In this document: positions 1-8,849 of the stretch, in pieces
Layout of the letters: each line of letters begins with the position of its first letter
Position numbering within the stretch: position 1 is the stretch's first letter
Assembly (NCBI GenBank): GCA_029856155.1
Contig: JAHQWL010000096.1
Coordinates: forward strand, 1-64,000
DNA from: Promethearchaeia archaeon
GTDB lineage: Archaea; Asgardarchaeota; Lokiarchaeia; Sigyniarchaeales; SOKP01
Reading direction: 5' to 3'
DNA length: 64,000 nt
Program-made: the position numbers and the translations under genes
Notes under the pieces: generated by a model
What the model saw: the letters and a program-made list of their open reading frames with translations, nothing else
What the model was told of the DNA's origin: nothing
Database searches by the model: none

Positions 1-79
1 GATACTGTAGGGGCTTTCTCTACAGCGTGAATCTTGGTTTGGGACCAAGGGGTCGGGGGTTCAAATCCCCCCTCTCCCA
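1..79 (+). tRNA. tRNA-Pro (UGG), 5' end not recognisable or outside the window
   Basis: The anticodon arm is clear: stem CTTGG (33-37) pairs with CCAAG (45-49) around the loop TTTGGGA, giving anticodon TGG at 40-42. The T arm is GGGGG (55-59), loop TTCAAAT, CCCCC (67-71). The 3' acceptor strand CTCTCCC (72-78) and discriminator A79 follow, and CCA is not encoded. The expected 5' acceptor strand GGGAGAG is not found in bases 1-32, although that span would normally hold a whole 5' half. A 6-bp hairpin (CTGTAG 5-10 with CTACAG 20-25) sits there instead. I infer an intron in or near the D arm, or a split gene, with the true 5' end upstream of the window. Confidence 0.85.
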
Positions 80-113
80 CTCATTATTTTTTTAATCCCT
101 CTCAAAATAATAT

Positions 114-401
114 CTATATATCTATTAAATCTTCAATCTCTATTGAATCTTCTTTATCAAAGTAAACTTCAGGGATTAGTTCTTGAATTGATGAAAACAG
201 ATTCAAGATAATTGCTGGGTTTTCGGAGGTTACAATATGATATCTTAAAATTTTACTTAATTTAGATATATTAATATTGTCTTTAAAGAGTTTAAACAGT
301 TGAATAATATCATCTTTGAAGGTTGAATCTTTTTGTATCCAAGCAATAATTCTCTTCTCTTTTGATGGTTTATTTGGTTTAATCTTTAAAATTAACTTCA
401 T
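114..401 (-). CDS. Hypothetical 95-residue protein
   Basis: Small, lysine-rich, predicted mostly helical protein with an ATG start. It has no cysteine cluster, membrane segment or motif that I recognise. It lies between the tRNA-Pro gene and the polyferredoxin on the same strand as the latter, 95 bp downstream of it, and could be the last gene of that transcript. The C-terminus is acidic and isoleucine-rich. Its reality rests only on an uninterrupted frame, a good start and typical composition, so it may be lineage specific. No function is assigned. Confidence 0.5.
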   Translation of the reverse strand: MKLILKIKPNKPSKEKRIIAWIQKDSTFKDDIIQLFKLFKDNINISKLSKILRYHIVTSENPAIILNLFSSIQELIPEVYFDKEDSIEIEDLIDI

Positions 402-496
402 TTAACAATTACCAATATTGATTTTGATATTTACCTTAATTATATGACTACATATTTAAACAAGGATAATTTTAGAGAAAGAGATATTTAATTTCC

Positions 497-1582
497 TTAT
501 TTTTTCTTACTTAAGAATTTATTAAGTTCTTTTGTAATTTGCTGGGTTTTTTTGTCCTTTATCCAGTACCTGATTTTTGGAGATCTGAGGAAAGTTTGAA
601 TCTTCTGGTTTAATTCATCCAATTTTTTTCTATCTTCCATTGATAATTGCGGAATTTTTTCTTCAATTTTCTTATGTAATTTTTTAACTTCTTCTTCAAT
701 TTCGGGGATTTTTATTTGTACTTTTCCCCGAATCAACGCTTTTCTAAGAATTTCTTTTATACTATTTATCCAGCCCTGTATCCAGGGGTAATTTCCTCTC
801 TTTTTAGGATCAATGATTACAATATCCTTTCTATTAACAACTATCAAATCGTCAGGGCAAGAATTTTCGCAAGCTCCGCAATAAAAACACTCATCTTCAT
901 TACATGCAATTTTTCCATATTTTTTCACATCTTCCGCGCGTTCAGGAATAAAAAAAGACTCCGTTGGGCAGATATTGACACATGCTTTACACCCTTGAGG
1001 ATCGCATTTATGGAGCATATTTTTTTTGATAATAACTTCTCCTTTAATTGGAGAATCAATTGAAAAACATTGGAGGGGACACTCCTTTTGAATTTTAAAG
1101 TATTCCTTTATTTTGTTTCTATCTCTAACTTTTAAACATAGCTGGCATATTTCATTTTTAGAATCTTCATTACATTTTTTCATATCTATCTTGAAAAACT
1201 TTCCGATTGATGGGAATTCTTCAAGGTCTATTTGTTCTTCGGGAATAATATTTTCATGGAATGCATCATTTGGGCAGACTACTGCGCATAACATACAATA
1301 ACAGCATTTATCATAGTCTATCAATATTTTTGGATTACTATCATCTAATATTCCTTGAGCGATATCGGAAATTGGCCCAAGCTCGATCGCATCAACAGGA
1401 CATACAATTTTGCATAATGAACATCCTATACAACGTTTTATATCATATATAAGTTTTTTATCAACATTTTGAAACTTCCATTTAAGTACTAATTGGTCAG
1501 GCGAAATATCTATGTCTTTTTGGATAGATTCTTTTTCTCCATCAATAGATTCATCATCAGATAATGTTTGCGTAATTTTTAT
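497..1582 (-). CDS. Polyferredoxin (multiple 4Fe-4S clusters), apparent ATA start
   Basis: Iron-sulfur electron carrier, probably cytoplasmic. From ATA at 1582 the product is 361 residues. Cluster motifs in order are CIGCSLCKIVCP (C51, C54, C57, C61), CCYCMLCAVVCP (about 93-104), a middle Cys-rich stretch with CQLC, then KCDPQGCKACVNICP and CFYCGACENSCP. A charged helical tail of about 100 residues follows. The design recalls polyferredoxins of the FwdF/MvhB type but is not assignable to one. The frame is open back to a stop at 1606 and contains no ATG or GTG; the only TTG (1324) would delete the first cluster. A GAGGG-like Shine-Dalgarno lies just before the ATA at 1582-1580. I infer ATA initiation or a sequence error. 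Confidence 0.75.
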   Translation of the reverse strand: MKITQTLSDDESIDGEKESIQKDIDISPDQLVLKWKFQNVDKKLIYDIKRCIGCSLCKIVCPVDAIELGPISDIAQGILDDSNPKILIDYDKCCYCMLCAVVCPNDAFHENIIPEEQIDLEEFPSIGKFFKIDMKKCNEDSKNEICQLCLKVRDRNKIKEYFKIQKECPLQCFSIDSPIKGEVIIKKNMLHKCDPQGCKACVNICPTESFFIPERAEDVKKYGKIACNEDECFYCGACENSCPDDLIVVNRKDIVIIDPKKRGNYPWIQGWINSIKEILRKALIRGKVQIKIPEIEEEVKKLHKKIEEKIPQLSMEDRKKLDELNQKIQTFLRSPKIRYWIKDKKTQQITKELNKFLSKKK

Positions 1583-1903
1583 GCCCTCTTTTTTATTTGT
1601 ATATTATTATAGAATTTTTTTATATCATCCTTTATATAAGGGTAAAAGATAAAAGCTTATTTTCTAAGTTCTTGTAAAATTGAAGTACAAAAAAAATTTA
1701 CGGTAATAGTTTTGAAATACTTCTGATATTTATATTTTTATAATATAATCCAGAATTCAAGGTACTTATATTTAATGTCAAAGCATAAATACGATTACTT
1801 CTGTATTAGGTGTGTAAGATTGTTCAGCAAAAACTTCTATTTTAAATTTATCTAAAACAGAAGTTTTCTAAGTGGGATTGATCTCCTAAAAGGTGAATTA
1901 GGG
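1583..1903. other. Intergenic region between divergent polyferredoxin and response regulator
   Basis: About 320 bases, very AT-rich, between two divergently oriented genes, so it should carry promoters for both. I see AT-rich TATA-like stretches but cannot pick one with confidence. No RNA structure or repeat stands out. Confidence 0.4.
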
Positions 1904-2284
1904 ATAAAAACAATTTTTATTGCTGAAGATGATAGAGATCTTCAAAGACTATATGAACTTTTATTAGGAATGGCGGGCTTTCAAGTTTTAGGCATTGCTA
2001 ATAATGGAGAGGAGGCAATAAGAATGTTCAATTCATTTAGGATAAAACCTGACATAATAATTTTAGATTATAGAATGCCTATAAAAAATGGGATTGATGC
2101 TTTAAAGGAAATTCTACAAATTGATCATAATTCAAAAGTTATTTTTGCGAGTGCTGACAAGACTATTAAAGAAGAAGTATATGCTAATGGCGCAATGGGA
2201 TTCTTGGATAAACCTTTTACGCATCAAAAATTAATAACTACCCTTAATAAATGCTTGAATTCACATAAGCTATCTCATCAATGA
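1904..2284 (+). CDS. Stand-alone response regulator (REC domain), apparent ATA start
   Basis: Single receiver domain of 126 residues without an output domain. Signatures are the acidic pocket AEDD near the N-terminus, the phospho-acceptor strand IIILDYRMP (D is the acceptor), the conserved switch region FASAD and the lysine in LDKPF. Such proteins take phosphate from histidine kinases and act by protein contact. The first ATG in frame is at 1970 and would remove beta-1 and the acidic pocket. Upstream the frame stays open to a stop at 1853-1855 with no ATG, GTG or TTG. ATA at 1904 gives the canonical start I-K-T-I-F-I-A-E-D-D and is preceded by GGG. A PAS/GAF kinase lies at 10.5-12.6 kb but is not linked. 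Confidence 0.8.
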   Translation: MKTIFIAEDDRDLQRLYELLLGMAGFQVLGIANNGEEAIRMFNSFRIKPDIIILDYRMPIKNGIDALKEILQIDHNSKVIFASADKTIKEEVYANGAMGFLDKPFTHQKLITTLNKCLNSHKLSHQ

Positions 2285-2331
2285 ATTTGAGAGATAACTT
2301 GTATTTTTCTATATACTATTTTATATTTTAA

Positions 2332-2829
2332 TTAAGAGATATAATCATAACTCTCTTGATCAAAATTATAGATATATTCAATTTGTACCTCAGGTTTAAG
2401 ATCTGGAGGAGCATAAATTAAAGGCAAATTAGGAAAAAAAGTAGCAATCCCATTTTTTGCAAGAATTATTGCGGGGTGGTTGCTTTCCTTGAAAATTTTT
2501 TCACTTATCCTAAGAGTGATATTTCTGCATAGTTGTTCATCAAGAACACCCAAAGAATGGATATATTCATGTAATAGAATATGATATGTATAAGCCCAGA
2601 CTATTTCAAAAGGTTGTTCTTTTAGAATGATTTTTAGGGGAGTTTTATTCATTACAATGTCTGTCCCTGGAGGAAAATGCATCCCGCCTATAAAACCACC
2701 CTTACATATACCCATTTCCACGAGTCCAAGACTTAACCCAGCTCGATGACGTCTATAAATTTTTCGTACGTCATTTTTAACCCGTTTAAATATATTAGGC
2801 ATTTGTTTTTTTAAATCTTGTAGATTCAT
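2332..2829 (-). CDS. Putative HExxH zinc metallopeptidase-like protein
   Basis: 165 residues. The key feature is LLHEYIHSLG, an HExxH motif followed by a glycine three residues later, which is typical of zinc-dependent peptidases; the histidines would bind zinc and the glutamate activate water. A glycine-rich stretch (GGFIGGMHFPPG) precedes it. I cannot place it in a named family, and the third zinc ligand is not certain. There is no signal peptide or membrane helix, so it is probably cytoplasmic. It is the last gene of a leftward group Hsp20, Cdc48, ArsR-like regulator, this gene (44 bp gap), which suggests a role in protein quality control. That role is an inference. Confidence 0.65.
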   Translation of the reverse strand: MNLQDLKKQMPNIFKRVKNDVRKIYRRHRAGLSLGLVEMGICKGGFIGGMHFPPGTDIVMNKTPLKIILKEQPFEIVWAYTYHILLHEYIHSLGVLDEQLCRNITLRISEKIFKESNHPAIILAKNGIATFFPNLPLIYAPPDLKPEVQIEYIYNFDQESYDYIS

Positions 2830-2873
2830 GATTCAGTATCTAAAATTAGATAATATATTAAAAAAAAACTTTA

Positions 2874-3668
2874 TTAAATATCGAAAAACCAATCATCCTT
2901 ATCTTCACGAAAGACATCCATTAAATTGGACAAATCTCTGAGTAGATGCCTAATGGATACTTTATTTTGGTCTCTTCTAATCGGTCCCATTTCTGAAAAG
3001 AACATATCATCGAGTAATTTATCAATGTTTATTCTTTTGAAATATTTTATTGGATTGTAAAAAAGTGTATAAAAAATCTCTTTTTCTAAATTGGGTTGCT
3101 CTTTTGTATTAAGATAATCGTCATACTGGTTTTTTATTATGTTTTTTAATTCTATAATAAAGCACTCTTTATTATGTAACAATATAGTTCTCTCCTGTTC
3201 CAAATTTCCTATACTTTGTTCAATTTCCTTAATTTTTTCCCCTAAAAATCTGAGTTTTTTATCAGGGGTTCTTATTTTTTGATAATCTATATGACATCCA
3301 GTATCTTTAAGTTCTAAATTGTCTCGAGTGTTATCAAGTTTAACTACATTAAAATTTATATTAAAATAATCTGGAGTGATATCAATTCTTAAAGTTAGAT
3401 TACTATTAATACGATATTTAATACTTCTTGGATCTTCACCGTGGCTTTGAATTATCCCATAATCTATAAGCATTTTAAGTTGGCTATGAATCGCTTGTCG
3501 TGATATCTTTTTCCCAAATGAAGCTGCCAATTCCGAAGCTCCTAACGGAACCTTTGCTAACTTTGATAAAATCATTCTTCTTGTAGGATTTCCTAATATT
3601 TCAAACAAGTTGTCAATACTAAGAAAAATATCTCTTCCATCAGGTTCCTCTAATTCCATATTAATCAT
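2874..3668 (-). CDS. ArsR-like winged-helix transcriptional regulator
   Basis: 264 residues. Residues about 10-90 form an ArsR-type winged helix with the signature EILGNPTRRMILSKL, a recognition-helix region containing SRQAIHSQL and the wing YGIIQSHGEDPRS. A longer C-terminal part contains a predicted coiled coil (EIEQSIGNLEQERTI). It sits 27 bp downstream of Cdc48 and 44 bp upstream of the HExxH gene in one operon with Hsp20. In Pyrococcus the ArsR-type heat-shock regulator Phr represses hsp20 and an AAA+ ATPase gene. By analogy this protein may autoregulate the operon, but it is longer than Phr and homology to it is not established here. Confidence 0.75.
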   Translation of the reverse strand: MINMELEEPDGRDIFLSIDNLFEILGNPTRRMILSKLAKVPLGASELAASFGKKISRQAIHSQLKMLIDYGIIQSHGEDPRSIKYRINSNLTLRIDITPDYFNINFNVVKLDNTRDNLELKDTGCHIDYQKIRTPDKKLRFLGEKIKEIEQSIGNLEQERTILLHNKECFIIELKNIIKNQYDDYLNTKEQPNLEKEIFYTLFYNPIKYFKRINIDKLLDDMFFSEMGPIRRDQNKVSIRHLLRDLSNLMDVFREDKDDWFFDI

Positions 3669-3695
3669 TCCTTACTTTTTATTTTTTTTTATTTA

Positions 3696-5921
3696 TTATC
3701 GATATAATTCTTCTGAAGGTTCTTTTGAATATGTTTCATGGGATTTTTTAGCCTTATCGGCTGACTTTAATACCTTTTCTATTGATATTTCAAATTCAGC
3801 TTTAGAGATTTTTACTACTTTAACTGAATCTTCATTCTTTGTGTCGATTTTTATATCATTAATAGCCTTGCGAATAGTTAAAAGTGTTGCTTCTTCGCAG
3901 ATTGCTTGAATATCAGCACCAGTATATCCTTCTAAAGCTTCTGCTAGTTGATTAATAATTACATCTTTGTCTAATGGCTTGTTTTTAAGATGAATTTTAA
4001 ATATCTCAACACGCGTCTCCTTGTCCGGCAAGGGTATATCAATATGTCTTCCAAATCTACCCGAACGTAATAAAGCAGGATCAAGCATATCTGGTCGATT
4101 TGTAGCAGCAAGTAATATAACATCTTTTAATCCTTCTAATCCATCCATCTCTGTAAGTAGCTGAGAAACTACTTGTTCTGTCACCTGAGAGCTAGCAAAC
4201 CTACCCCTCATACCAGCTATAGCATCAACTTCATCGAAAAATATAATGCATGGAGCTGCTGCTCTTGCTTTTCGAAATGTTTCTCTTACTGCTTTTTCAC
4301 TTTCACCAACCCATTTAGAAAGAAACTCTGGTCCTTTTACTGAAATGAAATTAACTTCACTTTCATGAGCTAGTGCTTTTGCTAAAAGTGTTTTTCCAGT
4401 CCCAGGGGGTCCAAAGAGTAATATTCCATTTGGGGGTTTTGAATTTAAATGTCTGTATAATTCCGGATATTTTAATGGCCATTCAATTATTTCCATTAGC
4501 TGCTGTTTTGCTTCTTCTAAACCACCAATATCCTCCCATGTTTCAGTAGGTTGGCTAATTAATACCTCCCTTAAGGCTGAGGGCTCGATGCTATTTAAAG
4601 CCGTTTCAAAATTTTTCATCATAATTTGAAGATCAACTAAAATTTCAGGAGGTATTGGTTTATCTAAATCAATTTTTGGTAATAACTCTCTAATTGCTAA
4701 CATTGCAGCTTCTTTTGCTAATGCTTCTACATCCGCACCGACAAACCCATGAGTTTTTTCAGCCATAAGTCGCAGATCAACATCATCATATAAGGGCATT
4801 CCACGTGTATGAATTAATAATATTTCATATCTACCATCTGTATCTGGAACACCAATCTCGATTTCTCGGTCAAATCTTCCAGGACGCCTAAGTGCTGGAT
4901 CTATATCATTCACTCTATTTGTTGCCCCTATAACAATGGTTTCACCCCTCCCTTCTAAACCATCTAATAATGAAAGTAATTGAGCAACAACTCTCCTTTC
5001 TACTTCACCAGTGACTTCACCCCTTTTAGGAGCTATTGAATCCAATTCATCAATGAAGATTATCGAGGGTGCCATCTCCTTAGCTTCTTCAAATACTTTA
5101 CGAAGGTTTTCCTCACTTTGTCCATAGAACTTGCTCATAATTTCGGGTCCGCTGATTGTTATAAAATGAGCCTCAGTTTCATATGCAACAGCTCTCGCAA
5201 GCAAAGTCTTACCCGTCCCCGGAGGTCCATGCAGTAAAACCCCTTTAGGAGGGTCAATACCTATTCTTTTAAAAAGTTCGGGATGTCTTATTGGTAATTC
5301 AATCATTTCCCGGATCTTCTGGATCTCTTCTTCTAACCCTCCAATATCTTCATAAGTGACTCTCCTTGCCTCTAATTCTTCAAGTTCTTTATGGGTTTTT
5401 TCTGAAATTGAAATTTTAGTATCTAAATGAATCCTAACTGCCGCAGCCTTAGGATTAAAATCTATAACTATAAAATCAATCCTTCGACCCATAGCATTAA
5501 AACTGAGAATATCTCCTTTAGTAATAACACGATTTTCTAACATATGTACCAATTGATCAGATCTCCTAAGAATGACTGACTCTTCTAACCCTGCAAATGT
5601 AATCCTATCAGCTAAACTAGCGTCTATTTTTCGAATTTCTACTATATCATCTAGGGATGCACCAATATTCCTTCTTAATGAAGAATCTATTCTGATTGTA
5701 TTTGTACCTGCATCTTCTAGTTTTCCTGGATATAGTAAAGCAGCAGTTTTCTTACCTGCTACATTATGGGAGATTTCAATAACATCACCAGTTCTAAGGT
5801 TAAGTTTGTCAATTACTTTGGGATCTATTCTTATCCTTCCTCTACCAGCATCTCCTTTATAAGCATCTTTTATCCTTACTTTTATTCTATCTCCCTTATA
5901 CTCCCGAGTTATCCCACTCAT
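3696..5921 (-). CDS. Cdc48/p97/VAT-family AAA+ ATPase
   Basis: 741 residues, the usual length for archaeal VAT. The N-domain (about 1-180) has the double-psi barrel signature around [15 protein letters not shown]1 has Walker A GPPGTGKT (232-239), Walker B IIFIDE (287-292) and the arginine finger in RRPGRFD. D2 has Walker A GPPGTGKT (504-511), Walker B IIFFDE (559-564) and RSGRFGRH. The hexamer unfolds or extracts protein substrates, often upstream of the proteasome. The C-terminus ends in ELYR, not the HbYX motif that docks on the proteasome. It lies 65 bp after Hsp20 and 27 bp before the ArsR-like regulator, so a heat-shock operon is likely. Confidence 0.97.
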   Translation of the reverse strand: MSGITREYKGDRIKVRIKDAYKGDAGRGRIRIDPKVIDKLNLRTGDVIEISHNVAGKKTAALLYPGKLEDAGTNTIRIDSSLRRNIGASLDDIVEIRKIDASLADRITFAGLEESVILRRSDQLVHMLENRVITKGDILSFNAMGRRIDFIVIDFNPKAAAVRIHLDTKISISEKTHKELEELEARRVTYEDIGGLEEEIQKIREMIELPIRHPELFKRIGIDPPKGVLLHGPPGTGKTLLARAVAYETEAHFITISGPEIMSKFYGQSEENLRKVFEEAKEMAPSIIFIDELDSIAPKRGEVTGEVERRVVAQLLSLLDGLEGRGETIVIGATNRVNDIDPALRRPGRFDREIEIGVPDTDGRYEILLIHTRGMPLYDDVDLRLMAEKTHGFVGADVEALAKEAAMLAIRELLPKIDLDKPIPPEILVDLQIMMKNFETALNSIEPSALREVLISQPTETWEDIGGLEEAKQQLMEIIEWPLKYPELYRHLNSKPPNGILLFGPPGTGKTLLAKALAHESEVNFISVKGPEFLSKWVGESEKAVRETFRKARAAAPCIIFFDEVDAIAGMRGRFASSQVTEQVVSQLLTEMDGLEGLKDVILLAATNRPDMLDPALLRSGRFGRHIDIPLPDKETRVEIFKIHLKNKPLDKDVIINQLAEALEGYTGADIQAICEEATLLTIRKAINDIKIDTKNEDSVKVVKISKAEFEISIEKVLKSADKAKKSHETYSKEPSEELYR

Positions 5922-5986
5922 TTTTTTATCACTTTATATTCATTTTTCTTTAATTTTTCATTTTTAATTTTTGTATAAAATAATTT

Positions 5987-6601
5987 TTAGCTCTCTGATT
6001 TCTTTATTAGAATAATAGCTAATCCGTTTTTTACTTCAACGTTATAGTCTTTAGTTGAAGCGATGAAAGGTAAATAAACATTTTTTATATATTTTCTATT
6101 TTCATTTTTAGCTTTAAAGATTAACTTATTTTCTTCTTCACTAATATCTATTATGACTTCCTCTTCACTTATTCCAGGAATTTCAAGAACAATTTCAGTA
6201 TAATCTTTGTAATCATTTATTTCCGTATGTGGCTCTATTTCATTTAAATTCTCATTATATTCATTTGATTCTAAAGAAAGCTCACTAACATCAATTTCTT
6301 CAATAGTTTTTGATTCGAGCAACTTTTTTAGGCTAGGATATTTCGCGATATCTATTCCCTCTAAATATTCTTGAATCTTCTTCTCATCGATATTTCCTTC
6401 AATTCGAATCTCAGGTTTTCCCATACCTGTTTCAAAATGATATGATATCTTTATCCCTTTTACTTTTTTATCATCGGGTTTTAATCTTGATTTATTTTCT
6501 GATTCTGGAATAAATAGAAAATCCACATCAAATTTGTCTGAATCTAATTTAAAATATTTTTTAATTTCATCAATAATATCATCGAATTCATCCTTAATCA
6601 T
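5987..6601 (-). CDS. Small heat-shock protein, Hsp20/alpha-crystallin-like domain
   Basis: 204 residues. The C-terminal 80 residues form an alpha-crystallin/CS-type beta-sandwich with the signatures IVLEIPGISEEEVIIDI and VEVKNGLAIILIKK. The N-terminal half is charged and acidic, with a possible disordered segment near 90-125. Such proteins hold unfolding clients, which Cdc48 or the thermosome can later process. It is the first gene of the leftward operon that continues into Cdc48. A perfect inverted repeat lies 24-40 bp upstream of its ATG. The IxI tail motif of classical Hsp20 is not clear, so an archaeal GvpH/CS-like subfamily is possible. Confidence 0.8.
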   Translation of the reverse strand: MIKDEFDDIIDEIKKYFKLDSDKFDVDFLFIPESENKSRLKPDDKKVKGIKISYHFETGMGKPEIRIEGNIDEKKIQEYLEGIDIAKYPSLKKLLESKTIEEIDVSELSLESNEYNENLNEIEPHTEINDYKDYTEIVLEIPGISEEEVIIDISEEENKLIFKAKNENRKYIKNVYLPFIASTKDYNVEVKNGLAIILIKKSES

Positions 6602-6624
6602 TTATCACCAAAATTTTATATCCC

Positions 6625-6641
6625 GTCAATTCATGATTGAC
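6625..6641. promoter_or_regulatory. Inverted repeat, candidate operator of the Hsp20-Cdc48 operon
   Basis: GTCAAT and ATTGAC form perfect 6-bp arms around a 5-bp spacer. The element lies 24-40 bp upstream of the hsp20 ATG and just upstream of an ATATAAAAT stretch. AT-rich TATA-like sequence also lies further up, near 6665-6690, which would place the repeat around the start of transcription, a typical repressor site. The operator function is inferred. Confidence 0.35.
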
Positions 6642-6734
6642 AACTTAGTTCTTACAAATAAAATATACTATAATAACTATAAAAACTTATCGATTCTGAA
6701 AAATAATGAAGAGAAGCTTGAAAGATAAGTTTAA

Positions 6735-8690
6735 CTAATGATTATAATATTCTTTTAATAATTTATTTATCATTTCTCCATCTAAATTAAAAAGTTGAAA
6801 AAAAAGTTGATCTAATACAGCTTTTATATTATCCCTGTCATGTTTTTTTAATGATCTAATTATCTTTTCTTTTAAATTGATATTTTTGGTATAGGTAAAG
6901 TAATTTGAAGTCTGCATCTTTTCAATAAGAATTTCAATATTTTTGTGAGATTTGTCATGAGAATTACCAATTAAGTAATAAGAAAATATTTTAATTAATT
7001 CTATTATACCTGCACACTCTTGATTTATGAAATTATTTAGATGAGGTATAGGTAATCCTTGTTCAAGCTTAGTTTTACTTCTCTTTATAGAAATATTTTT
7101 TGCGTAAAAAATGAAAGTGACTAATCTGGAATTCAGATAGGCAAGGATAAATGGATAATCAATCTCTTTATCAGTGTATTTTTGCCATAGGAAGTATGTA
7201 TCTGAGGTGGCATAGTAGGAGGCGTTTGTATATCCAAAATTATTTTCTTTTGAAATAAATTTAAAAAAGATCTTCTCCATGTTATCATATAATGGTTCAA
7301 GATCTGTTAATTCCTCTTTATTATTTCCTTCAAATTGGCGGATAAAAGAACCTCTTCTGGGAAAATAAAAATCGTAGGGATTTTCTTTAGCATTAATTAA
7401 AATATTTTTTAATTCTTTTTCATATTGTCTAATATATTTTGAAAGAAGAGGGTATTTCTTTTTAAGTAGCTCGTTTCGCTCAAGATTAGATTGTGATTTA
7501 AATTCATTTTTATTAAAATAAATCATGTATCCTATATAGTCCTCTTGATTATATCCAAAAGCTTTAATTGATTTGCTCTTGTATATTTTTTTTAATCTTG
7601 ATTTCTCTGCTTGAGAGAGTTTTAAAAATTCTCCATTTAAACGAATATAGAATATGTTATTCTTAATTTTTAAATCTTTACCTTCTTCCAATATGAAAAT
7701 AGAGTCTTTTATGAGGATTAACCCATTTCGTATTAAGAAATAATCTTTTAATAATGAAATTTTGCTATTAACTCTGCATTTGCTTTCAATTTTGTCTATT
7801 ACATATTTTACTTCATTAGGGTATATAAGATTCCAAATTTCATCTTTTTTTAGATCGTTATTACTTATTGCTGATATGAATCTCTTCACATTTGTTAAAG
7901 ACTTTCCAGAGCTTAAATAATTGAAAACTTCGGTATTTGAAGATTTAGAATTTTGAGCAATTCTTTTATTTTCAAAAATTTGAATTATTTCAATATTTTT
8001 ATTTTTTCTTTGAATTTTCTCTTGCTCTGTCTTTTTTTGTAATATAAAAATACAGTTAAGCTGTCCTTTTGCACTTTCGAATAGCTGTAGATGTGATAAA
8101 TCTATATATTGAAGTAAAAAACATTCTTCTATAACATGTGGTTTTAATAATTTTATACCAGTTTTCTTAGATTTTGTAATCCAATAATTTGTTGTGATAT
8201 AAGAAAGAAGTCCACCCGGTTTTAATTTTTCTATTCCTAAATGAATAAAAAAGTAGAATAAATCCATATTCCCTACAAAATATTTCTTACAAAATGGAAA
8301 TTTCTTAATGTATTTCTGAAAAATTTCAGCATTATAATTTTGCCCCAAATAAGGAGGATTGCCAATTATTATATCAAATTTTTCATTTGGATTTGAGCCT
8401 AAAAAATTGTCAAATTTAAAGTCTATATTAGGATAAGAATTCAAAAGGTTGTCTTTCAAATTATTATCCATTTCATAAGCAGTTATATCAGAAAAATTAT
8501 ATTTTAAGAGACTTTTTAAAAAAATCCCTTCTCCTACAGATGGCTCTAAGATTTTTAAATTTGAAGGATCTTTGCTTGATTTTGTGATGAATGAAATTAT
8601 GTTTCTAACCATAAAATCAGCAATATAACTTGGAGTAAAAATTTGTCCAATTCTATTATCTCTTTTGGAATTAATATTTTTTAATACCAT
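6735..8690 (-). CDS. Adenine-N6 DNA methyltransferase, Eco57I-like, apparently orphan
   Basis: 651 residues. The N-terminal catalytic domain has GQIFTPSYIADFMV (16-28), SAM-binding motif I LEPSVGEG (48-55), the acidic motif AYEMD (71-75) and catalytic IIGNPPY (108-114). It methylates adenine N6. The central and C-terminal parts look like a TaqI-type target-recognition region, with SFIRQFEGNN and SRLVTFIFYAKNI. I see no separate nuclease gene beside it and no clear PD-(D/E)XK motif within it, so it may be a solitary methylase rather than a type IIG enzyme. It ends 133 bp upstream of hsp20 but is not obviously linked to that operon. Confidence 0.85.
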   Translation of the reverse strand: MVLKNINSKRDNRIGQIFTPSYIADFMVRNIISFITKSSKDPSNLKILEPSVGEGIFLKSLLKYNFSDITAYEMDNNLKDNLLNSYPNIDFKFDNFLGSNPNEKFDIIIGNPPYLGQNYNAEIFQKYIKKFPFCKKYFVGNMDLFYFFIHLGIEKLKPGGLLSYITTNYWITKSKKTGIKLLKPHVIEECFLLQYIDLSHLQLFESAKGQLNCIFILQKKTEQEKIQRKNKNIEIIQIFENKRIAQNSKSSNTEVFNYLSSGKSLTNVKRFISAISNNDLKKDEIWNLIYPNEVKYVIDKIESKCRVNSKISLLKDYFLIRNGLILIKDSIFILEEGKDLKIKNNIFYIRLNGEFLKLSQAEKSRLKKIYKSKSIKAFGYNQEDYIGYMIYFNKNEFKSQSNLERNELLKKKYPLLSKYIRQYEKELKNILINAKENPYDFYFPRRGSFIRQFEGNNKEELTDLEPLYDNMEKIFFKFISKENNFGYTNASYYATSDTYFLWQKYTDKEIDYPFILAYLNSRLVTFIFYAKNISIKRSKTKLEQGLPIPHLNNFINQECAGIIELIKIFSYYLIGNSHDKSHKNIEILIEKMQTSNYFTYTKNINLKEKIIRSLKKHDRDNIKAVLDQLFFQLFNLDGEMINKLLKEYYNH

Positions 8691-8804
8691 CTAATCTTTA
8701 TATTGGATTAAGAATCTAAAATAGTTGATTGTTGTTTCTATCAAAATTTGCAATGATTAGAAGACTCATCTATTTATAGGATAATAGTGGTTTTAGCAAA
8801 AATT

Positions 8805-8813
8805 AAAAAAAAA
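8805..8813 (-). terminator. T-tract terminator candidate after the flavin disulfide oxidoreductase
   Basis: A run of nine A on the + strand reads as oligo-T on the minus strand, about 40 bp past the stop of the gene ending at 8850. Archaeal termination commonly uses T-tracts. Confidence 0.4.
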
Positions 8814-8849
8814 TCTTATAAAAAAGTAAAGACGGTTAATATAATAATT

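Noticed and set aside
716..1063. Open frame of 115 codons on the + strand
   Set aside because: It is antisense to the polyferredoxin, whose cysteine motifs prove the minus strand is coding.
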